Shown: positions 7,334-11,796 of the stretch, piece by piece
Layout of the letters: every line of letters starts with the position of its first letter
How positions within the stretch are numbered: the first letter of the stretch is position 1
From: Pyrodictiaceae archaeon
GTDB lineage: Archaea; Thermoproteota; Thermoprotei_A; Sulfolobales; Pyrodictiaceae
Direction: 5' to 3'
Assembly (NCBI GenBank): GCA_027046105.1
Contig: JALTZQ010000164.1
Coordinates: 1 to 11,796, forward strand
Length of the DNA stretch: 11,796 nucleotides
Notes under the pieces: model-generated
What the model was told of the DNA's origin: nothing
The model's database searches: none
What the model saw: only the letters and a program-made list of their open reading frames with translations
Position numbers and translations under genes: made by a program

Positions 7334-7792
7334 GTGTTGTTGCGTCGCGAGGAGATAGATAGGGATCCAGAGCTTGAAGAGATCCTTGAGGAGATGAGTC
7401 AAAGAATAGCTCAGGGTGGACACGATGACAATAGTGAGGATGATGCTGTGGAGCTTATAACAGAAGGAGAGCGTCTTGACCAGATAGTGTGCAAGTACCC
7501 TGTGGTAATAGCTATGTTTACTAGCCCTACGTGTGCTGCATGCGCCATCTATAAGCCGATATTCTATGAGTTTGCTAAGAAGGCACGCAGGATGTATGGT
7601 GATAGGGTTAAGTTCGTTGAGGTAGACGTATACTATGCATACGAGAAGGCGATGGAGCTAGGCATTATGGGTACGCCAACAACAATAATATTCCGGAACT
7701 GTGAGGTAGTCGATGGTTTCGTAGGGGCTGTAGACGAGTATTCCCTCGAGGAAATACTACGCCCATACCTAGAGGAGGCTAGGAAGACCTAG
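7334..7792 (+). CDS. Thioredoxin-like protein with acidic N-terminal extension
   Basis: The protein has 152 residues. Residues about 48-150 form a thioredoxin fold: strand VVIAMFTSP, the redox pair Cys67 and Cys70 in TCAAC, strand VKFVEVDV, and the cis-proline loop GTPTTIIF with Pro115. The active-site CAAC differs from the usual CGPC, so the redox potential or partner may differ. Cys53 and Cys123 are additional cysteines. The first 45 residues are highly charged (EEIDRDPELEEILEEM, then a DDNSEDD stretch) and are not part of the fold. There is no signal peptide, so it is cytosolic and likely a disulfide reductase or glutaredoxin-like electron carrier. GTG 7334 is followed by TTG codons at 7337 and 7340 that could equally serve as the start. 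The 3' end overlaps the convergent adenosyltransferase gene by 14 bases. Confidence 0.85.
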   Translation: MLLRREEIDRDPELEEILEEMSQRIAQGGHDDNSEDDAVELITEGERLDQIVCKYPVVIAMFTSPTCAACAIYKPIFYEFAKKARRMYGDRVKFVEVDVYYAYEKAMELGIMGTPTTIIFRNCEVVDGFVGAVDEYSLEEILRPYLEEARKT

Positions 7793-8339
7793 GCCTACAT
7801 GGAGGCACATAATGTGGTTCATAGCCAAGCCTCTTATTGACCCATAGACTTATCGCGAACAATGCATCACTAAGCCTATTCACCACTGCTTGTAGCCAAT
7901 TATTCTCTTTCCCAACGATACCCTCTTCCATACAAGCCACAAGTCTTCGCTCCAACTTCCGCACCACAGTCCTGGTTATGCTTATTGCCGCTGCTGCTGG
8001 ATGCCCTCCACTTAAAACGAATCCCTTCAACTCTATACCCTCCATATACTTGTCAGATATTTTCTCAAGCTTCTCAACATCCTCCTCATCTATACAATTA
8101 TTGCCTGCTAGCGTGAAGCCTATACGGAAGAGGAGTTCTTGGAGCCATTCAAGATCTCTAGATAGCTCTGTTAGAACTGGTGGAAGTAGACTTGATGCAT
8201 AACCTAGCCATGCCTCTGCCTCGTCAAGTGCACCCATAAGCTCGATACATGGATGTGCCTTGGATACACGTTGCTTGTTTAACACACAGTAGGTATAACC
8301 ATCGTCTCCGGTACGAGTATACAGTCTCTGTATAGCCAC
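7779..8339 (-). CDS. ATP:cob(I)alamin adenosyltransferase, PduO type
   Basis: The enzyme transfers the adenosyl group of ATP to reduced cobalamin to form coenzyme B12. The 186-residue protein shows the family's signature segments in order: YTRTGDDG (7-14) for ATP binding, GALDEAEAWLG (36-46), FVLSGGHPAAAA (107-118), RTVVRKLERR (123-132) and NRLSDALF (154-161). The length is typical and key residues look intact. GTG 8339 has GGGGA opposite 8347-8351. A TATA-like box opposite 8360-8367 is so close that the transcript could be nearly leaderless. The BtuF-like gene upstream on the same strand points to a local corrinoid-handling unit. PduO-type is preferred over the unrelated CobA and EutT types because of the TRTGDDG N-terminus. 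Confidence 0.92.
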   Translation of the reverse strand: MAIQRLYTRTGDDGYTYCVLNKQRVSKAHPCIELMGALDEAEAWLGYASSLLPPVLTELSRDLEWLQELLFRIGFTLAGNNCIDEEDVEKLEKISDKYMEGIELKGFVLSGGHPAAAAISITRTVVRKLERRLVACMEEGIVGKENNWLQAVVNRLSDALFAISLWVNKRLGYEPHYVPPCRPRSS

Positions 8340-8359
8340 GGCCTTGTCCCCGTGTTCGG

Positions 8360-8367
8360 TTTATATA
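8360..8367 (-). promoter_or_regulatory. TATA box in front of the adenosyltransferase gene
   Basis: Read on the - strand, the sequence is TATATAAA, about 20-28 bases before the GTG at 8339. This spacing suits a leaderless or near-leaderless crenarchaeal transcript. It implies that the adenosyltransferase can be expressed independently of the btuF-like gene 95 bases upstream. Confidence 0.5.
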
Positions 8368-8379
8368 GTGTGTTTGTGG

Positions 8380-8393
8380 GGGGAAGAAACCCC
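8380..8393. repeat. Short GC-only hairpin GGGG-N6-CCCC
   Basis: Four G at 8380-8383 (the end of a G6 run) can pair with four C at 8390-8393 across a six-base AAGAAA loop. It lies between the 19-base dyad and the adenosyltransferase TATA box. It could act as a weak transcript-end structure for the btuF-like gene, but no T-run follows on the - strand. Confidence 0.3.
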
Positions 8394-8397
8394 TTGT

Positions 8398-8416
8398 TAT
8401 GGACACTATGTCCATA
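8398..8416. promoter_or_regulatory. Perfect 19-base dyad upstream of the adenosyltransferase promoter, candidate operator
   Basis: TATGGACA-CTA-TGTCCATA has perfect 8-base arms around a three-base centre. It lies 19 bases after the btuF-like stop and about 31 bases upstream of the TATA box on the - strand. That is a typical place for an activator or repressor dimer. It could also form an RNA hairpin at the end of the btuF-like mRNA. Confidence 0.45.
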
Positions 8417-8434
8417 CCATCACTACTTGGCGTA

Positions 8435-9268
8435 CTACCGGCTACTCGTGGAGCTAAGTAGCTCTCTAGCCTTGCTAGCAAGCTCTTCCAGGAATCTTAT
8501 GAAGGATGGGCCATAGTGGGCTAGCGTATCGGGCTCCAACACGATTATTCTCTCATCCCGCACGGCTTTCCAGCCACCAAGGCCCCTCTCTGTAAACATC
8601 TCCGCGATTTCCCTAACACCGGGTTTATGGCCAGGTTTTGGCTCATACACTATAATGTCTGGATTTAGATTCGCTAGCTCATCTCCTGGCGTGAAGTAGG
8701 CACGACGCACACCGTGAAAGACGTTCTTGAGGCCTATTAGGGAGAAGCCATGGTCTATGTAGCTGGCTGCACCAATAGTGACTGGGCCCCCAAGATCAAC
8801 CTCATAGTAGACAGTAGCATCGAGACCGTACTTTCTTGATAACTCGCTAAGCTTGTGGGCGAGACCTGCCGCTAGCTCTCGTGCCTCACGTGTGCGGCCT
8901 ACCACGAGGCCCACTAAGACGATGTTATCCAGTATACCGTAGACGCTAGTGGGTAGGGGGATGGGGTAGACGGGATAGCCTTTCTCAGCAAGCTCTCTGG
9001 CAAGCCTGTACTGGATCCCCGTAGTGGTGAGTACTAGGTCGGGCTGTAGCTCATTTAGCAGCTTGTAGTTGACGTTTAGGTATGCTCCTACACGTGGCTT
9101 CTGTGAGGCTTCGGGTGGCTTATTGCAGAAGTAGCTTACACCAACAACACGGTCCCATATACCTAGCATGTAAAGTGTTTCCGTGACCGCAGGGGCAAGG
9201 CTAACAATTCGCTTAGGCTCATCTGGAAGCTCCACCTTACGGTTAAGTAGCTCGCTAAATACCTCCAA
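8435..9268 (-). CDS. BtuF-like corrinoid/Fe-siderophore-binding protein without signal peptide
   Basis: The protein has 277 residues with the class III periplasmic-binding fold of the BtuF/FepB group. RIVSLAPAVTETLYMLG (20-36) is the family's N-terminal signature. It continues with VGAYLNVNYKLLNELQPDLV (60-79), GAASYIDHGFSLIGL (166-180) and the closing helix GPSFIRFLEELA (253-264). Canonical members are secreted or lipid-anchored, but this protein starts directly at the fold. TTG 9268 is bounded by an in-frame TGA at 9287-9289, with no other start between, so no signal peptide or lipobox can be encoded. It therefore should be cytosolic. Linkage to a cobalamin adenosyltransferase favours a corrinoid ligand. 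No permease or ATPase gene is adjacent. Confidence 0.85.
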   Translation of the reverse strand: MEVFSELLNRKVELPDEPKRIVSLAPAVTETLYMLGIWDRVVGVSYFCNKPPEASQKPRVGAYLNVNYKLLNELQPDLVLTTTGIQYRLARELAEKGYPVYPIPLPTSVYGILDNIVLVGLVVGRTREARELAAGLAHKLSELSRKYGLDATVYYEVDLGGPVTIGAASYIDHGFSLIGLKNVFHGVRRAYFTPGDELANLNPDIIVYEPKPGHKPGVREIAEMFTERGLGGWKAVRDERIIVLEPDTLAHYGPSFIRFLEELASKARELLSSTSSR

Positions 9269-9378
9269 GGCGCTCCAGCCCTTGCATCAAGAGGGTGAAG
9301 GAGGGCTTCATGGCTAGTGGGGTCGAGGTCAGCCTCTACATTACTAGCCCTTAGGGGCCTTGAAATAGTCTAGGACGT

Positions 9379-10527
9379 TTAGGAGTGTCTACCAATGCGG
9401 CGTGGTTCATAGAGGTAGCGCTTCTCTGGATTAGTATGGCTTAGGACTATCGCGACAGAGGGGCCTAACTCATCTGCTAACTCTGCTATGAGTCTCCTCC
9501 GTAGTAGCTCAAGGACTCTGGCCTCAAACCGTGTATACTCATCGACAAGATCTATTGGATAGGGCAACCCTGTCCCGGGATTAGTCATTGCTGCTAAACT
9601 GGATAGTATCTCCCCAATACCTATATCACCATAGTCTAGTATCTCCGTTTTAACCGCGTAACCAGGGCCCTGGATTGGGCGGTAGAAGGCTACGGTCACT
9701 TCTCCATATACTGGCCTCTCACCTAGCCTCTCCCTGACCAGCTTACCCAGTTTCTCGCCATGCTTACTTATGAGTGCATAGCGGGGTAGAAGACTATGAT
9801 ATCTTCCCAACTCCACATAGCTTCCAGGATCAAGTAGCATTGACAATGCTGCTTTATCGTTAAGGAATACCTCTCTACCCACTAGGGCTGAAAGAAGTCT
9901 TGAGTAGCTCCTTTTAACTACACCTACAAGGCTAACACGTAGCTCACGAGCCCTCTCGAGTAGACGAGATGTCTCAGCATCTAAGCGTTCAAGGAGAGGG
10001 CGACCCTTAACCCTTCGGAAAAGGACGTGGTAGGGAATCAACTCACCATCAAAGAGAATCACCTTAGCCTCAAGCTTCCTTTCCTCGATCATGTCGAGAA
10101 TGCGTAAAGCAAGCCTCTTCTCAAGGATCTTAGCTGCGATAGGTACCCTCTTTCTTGCATCCTCGTCTTCAACAAGTAGGGCTCGCACCATGATGCCACG
10201 AGAGGGTGCTTCACGGCCACCACGGTACGCGATATAACCTGCTACAACACCAACTAGGTGCCCACCAACAAGCTCTACACCGCCTTCGGGTGGATACGTC
10301 GAATCAACGGCAACACCACTAAGGAGAACCGCTTCACCCAACCTACGCCTCCTAGCCATGATGTCGTCGAAAACACCCTCAACTACCAACTCCCTAAACC
10401 TGTTAAGTTTACCCGTTACACGTTTAGCTATACGTCCAGTTTCACGAAGTACTGCAAATGCTGCTGGTCCTCCTACGTCCTCCTCGCTATCACCAAGGAA
10501 CTGTTCAAGTGGATCAATATACTCCAC
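9379..10527 (-). CDS. nurA: NurA-family 5'-3' nuclease
   Basis: NurA is the nuclease partner of the HerA translocase and works with Mre11-Rad50 in archaeal DNA end resection. The 382-residue protein has the family's metal-binding landmarks: VAVDST with Asp75, ILFDGEL with Asp160, the VVKRS segment (203-207), and the C-terminal YP motif in LPYPIDLVDEYTRFE (321-335). In characterised NurA proteins a His lies eight residues after the conserved Tyr. Here that place is Tyr331 (YPIDLVDEY), so a supposed active-site residue is replaced. GTG 10527 is bounded upstream by an in-frame TAG and follows GAGGTGGG. No herA, mre11 or rad50 is in the window. It is first of a - strand series with the btuF-like and adenosyltransferase genes, 110 and 95 bases apart. 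Confidence 0.85.
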   Translation of the reverse strand: MEYIDPLEQFLGDSEEDVGGPAAFAVLRETGRIAKRVTGKLNRFRELVVEGVFDDIMARRRRLGEAVLLSGVAVDSTYPPEGGVELVGGHLVGVVAGYIAYRGGREAPSRGIMVRALLVEDEDARKRVPIAAKILEKRLALRILDMIEERKLEAKVILFDGELIPYHVLFRRVKGRPLLERLDAETSRLLERARELRVSLVGVVKRSYSRLLSALVGREVFLNDKAALSMLLDPGSYVELGRYHSLLPRYALISKHGEKLGKLVRERLGERPVYGEVTVAFYRPIQGPGYAVKTEILDYGDIGIGEILSSLAAMTNPGTGLPYPIDLVDEYTRFEARVLELLRRRLIAELADELGPSVAIVLSHTNPEKRYLYEPRRIGRHS

Positions 10528-10597
10528 TATCTAAACCCACCTCTACCACGAGCATGCCCGAGAAGAGGAACTAGAGGGTAACACGCTAAGACACTCA

Positions 10598-10609
10598 CTC
10601 CTCGAGGAG
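10598..10609. repeat. Perfect 12-base palindrome between divergent genes
   Basis: CTCCTCGAGGAG is fully self-complementary and lies in the 122-base region between nurA (-) and the unknown gene (+). Twelve-base palindromes are expected a few times by chance in a window of this length, so its position is the only reason to list it. No clear TATA box was seen for either divergent gene. Confidence 0.25.
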
Positions 10610-10649
10610 GGATAGGCTACATCTAGCCCGAACCACTTCACCTCATTGT

Positions 10650-11144
10650 ATGGGGGTGTATGGGTTGATACTTAGGATGCCTCCACGGATCAAGGTATTA
10701 GAGGCTGCTGGCGCCGTAGCTGATGGCCGTGTAGAGGTTGTGGATGATAAGAGGGCTAGAGTTACTTCGAGTGAAGGCGATAGAGTCTACACTGTCTATG
10801 TAGACCTGGCACGTAGAGAAGCATATAGTAACGATAATGGAACCATTTATCGTGGCTACATAGGTTACCCGATAATAGCGTTCCTCATGAAAAAAGGCGT
10901 TATATACTATGACGAGAAGGTGGGGAAGGCTCTAGAAGGCATACCATGGAGAAGACTCAATGAAAAGTACAAGAAGTATGCACTAGTCGAGGAGGAAGTG
11001 AAAAAGCATGCTAGTACAAAGGGGGTACAGCCTCAACAACTAGAAGCCTTTACTAGGAAAGTACTAAGCCAATTATCCACCCTTAGACTGAGAAGACTTC
11101 AGCAACCACCCTTTAAGCCCATAGAAAATACGACCAAGCAGTAA
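10650..11144 (+). CDS. Protein of unknown function, probably conserved in Crenarchaeota
   Basis: I do not recognise a named family. The protein has 164 residues. The N-terminal half (about 15-72) is rich in predicted beta strands (GRVEVVDDKRARVT, RVYTVYVDL) and ends in NGTIYRGYIGYPIIAFLM (63-80), a Gly/Tyr-rich stretch leading into a hydrophobic helix too short and isolated for a membrane protein. The second half has IPWRRLNEKYKKYALVEEEV and a Lys/Arg/Gln-rich C-terminus, suggesting nucleic acid or acidic-partner binding. ATG 10650 has no good ribosome-binding site. ATG 10677 (residue 10, starting MPPRIKVLEAAG) is a good alternative. Composition and codon use match the neighbours, so it looks like a real gene. 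The next gene begins 42 bases downstream. Confidence 0.7.
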   Translation: MGVYGLILRMPPRIKVLEAAGAVADGRVEVVDDKRARVTSSEGDRVYTVYVDLARREAYSNDNGTIYRGYIGYPIIAFLMKKGVIYYDEKVGKALEGIPWRRLNEKYKKYALVEEEVKKHASTKGVQPQQLEAFTRKVLSQLSTLRLRRLQQPPFKPIENTTKQ

Positions 11145-11186
11145 CATAGTGGATAGAGTGGGTAAGCCACGTACTAGGAGCGAGTA

Positions 11187-11633
11187 GTGGAGCTGATGGA
11201 GGGTTTTTGCTTGAGTGGTGAATATGCAGCTTTACTTCGTAAGAGAGCCTTGAGTGCCTTGAAGTGGGCTCGGCGTGCTTATAGTGAAGGCGATTACGAT
11301 ATGTGTGTATTCGATGCAGAGTATGCTGTACAGCTCTACCTCAAAAGTATACTGTATCGTGTTTTAGGCGAAGAGGTGCGAGGCCATAATGTGAGGGAGC
11401 TTTTTGGCTTACTCGCAGCAACACTTATGGAGCAAGGGGTAGAGGATTTAGCTAGGGAAGTAGCAGACTATGTAAGAAGGCACCGGAGGGAAATGGCAGA
11501 ATTAAGTGATGCACATACAAGAGCAGTCTATGGGCTAGTAGAGTATGGTGAAAAGGAGGCAAAACTATTATTGAAGATAGCAGAGCAGCTCATCGAGAAG
11601 CTAGAGGATTTGGAGAGGAGACTTTTTGCCTGA
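11187..11633 (+). CDS. HEPN-domain protein of a HEPN/MNT pair
   Basis: The protein has 148 residues and is almost all alpha-helical. The central SEGDYDMCVFDAEYAVQLYL (33-52) followed by KSILYRVLGEEVRGHNVREL is the usual HEPN core, in which a GxYDxAxxxAxxAxxxxLK helix leads to a GxxxxxHxxxxL helix. A C-terminal SDAHTRAVYG (107-116) corresponds to the family's Dax..sRY segment. The RX4-6H motif of HEPN RNases is not seen; the nearest Arg-His pair (Arg101, His110) has eight residues between. It overlaps the following nucleotidyltransferase gene by 8 bases, the standard HEPN/MNT arrangement. GTG 11187 has GGAG six bases upstream; ATG 11196 is an alternative. The role is toxin-like or simply a nucleotidyltransferase partner, undecided. 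Confidence 0.82.
   Translation: MELMEGFCLSGEYAALLRKRALSALKWARRAYSEGDYDMCVFDAEYAVQLYLKSILYRVLGEEVRGHNVRELFGLLAATLMEQGVEDLAREVADYVRRHRREMAELSDAHTRAVYGLVEYGEKEAKLLLKIAEQLIEKLEDLERRLFA
11612..11620 (+). promoter_or_regulatory. Ribosome-binding site that fixes the nucleotidyltransferase start
   Basis: GGAGAGGAG inside the end of the HEPN gene lies five bases before TTG 11626. This spacing selects TTG as the start of the overlapping gene and points to coupled translation of the pair. Confidence 0.6.
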
Positions 11634-11796
11634 AACACGCCTCCAGCAGCTTAGGTTATGGAGAAAAGTGGTTTTAGATGTAGCTAGGATCGTGGGGGAA
11701 CTCTACCCCGAGGCTGAAGTATACCTTGTAGGGGGAGCTGCTGAGGGCAGATTAACTGTACTGAGTGACATAGACATAGCAGTAGTGTTCAGCTAT
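11626..11796 (+). CDS. Minimal nucleotidyltransferase (MNT), N-terminal part; 3' end outside window
   Basis: The frame from TTG 11626 stays open to the end of the window and gives 57 residues. After an N-terminal helix (RKVVLDVARIVGELYP) comes the polymerase-beta-type signature GGAAEGRLTVLSDIDIAVV. It matches the GSxxxGxxxxxSDIDL pattern, with both metal-binding aspartates in DID. The second Gly replaces the usual Ser of the GS pair. These small enzymes transfer NMP groups to partner proteins; in several HEPN/MNT pairs they add AMP to the HEPN partner. The start lies within the HEPN gene, eight bases before its last stop base. The rest of the catalytic domain is not visible. Confidence 0.82.
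   Translation, partial: MPETRLQQLRLWRKVVLDVARIVGELYPEAEVYLVGGAAEGRLTVLSDIDIAVVFSY

Noticed and set aside
8340..8434. Cobalamin riboswitch upstream of the adenosyltransferase gene
   Set aside because: The gap is only 95 bases, a TATA box lies almost at the start codon (so little leader is transcribed), and no B12-box-like sequence is visible.
9256..9312. A short - strand frame (18 codons from ATG) overlapping the start of the btuF-like gene, considered as a frameshifted signal peptide
   Set aside because: It is too short, has no sustained hydrophobic core or lipobox cysteine, and ends in its own stop. A frameshifted leader is not supported.
9341..9360. GCCC-TTAG-GGGC hairpin downstream of nurA as a terminator
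   Set aside because: The stem is only four base pairs and no T-run follows on the - strand; it is within chance expectation.
10258..10581. A 107-codon + strand frame opposite the start of nurA
   Set aside because: It lies almost wholly antisense to a well-supported nuclease gene and has low-complexity content without motifs. It is a shadow frame.

Overview
The window looks like chromosomal DNA of a hyperthermophilic crenarchaeon, most likely of the Desulfurococcales/Pyrodictiaceae type. The evidence is a NurA nuclease, an archaeal-type ATP sulfurylase with a zinc site, TATA-box promoters, AGG/AGA- and ATA-rich codon use, densely packed genes, and non-ATG starts (GTG or TTG) in 10 of the 14 genes whose start is visible. 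The lineage is an inference from protein style, not from a marker gene. No rRNA, tRNA, insertion sequence or CRISPR array was seen, and no intergenic gap exceeds about 190 bases.

Left part (1-5281, all + strand): a sulfate-activation locus. It holds the C-terminal end of APS kinase (CysC), a two-domain GNAT acetyltransferase, two small ribbon-helix-helix (RHH) proteins that share an unusual C-terminal tail, ATP sulfurylase (Sat), a DHH-family phosphoesterase and an alkaline-phosphatase-superfamily phosphodiesterase. The second RHH gene, sat, the DHH gene and the phosphodiesterase gene are separated by only 13, 29 and 4 bases and very probably form one operon behind a TATA box near 1395. Sat plus CysC make PAPS. 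The DHH enzyme is a good candidate for removing the by-product pAp, and the phosphodiesterase may act on a related nucleotide or a phosphodiester. No PAPS reductase, sulfotransferase or sulfate transporter is visible.

Middle part (5413-8339): an AMP-forming acyl-CoA synthetase (- strand) is divergent from a thioredoxin-like protein (+ strand) that carries an acidic N-terminal extension. The thioredoxin gene overlaps, tail to tail, a PduO-type cob(I)alamin adenosyltransferase (- strand).

Right part (8435-11796): on the - strand, a BtuF-like corrinoid/siderophore-binding protein with no possible signal peptide lies between the adenosyltransferase and a NurA-family nuclease. The nurA-btuF-pduO order suggests a transcription unit with an extra promoter, preceded by a perfect 19-base dyad, in front of pduO. 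Divergent from nurA, on the + strand, are a conserved-looking protein of unknown function, a HEPN-domain protein, and the start of a minimal nucleotidyltransferase (MNT) gene that overlaps the HEPN gene by 8 bases and runs off the window.

The most interesting items are the Sat/DHH/phosphodiesterase module with its paired tail-bearing RHH proteins, the cytosolic BtuF beside the adenosyltransferase with its operator-like dyad, the NurA that appears to lack the conserved histidine, and the HEPN partner without the usual RNase motif.
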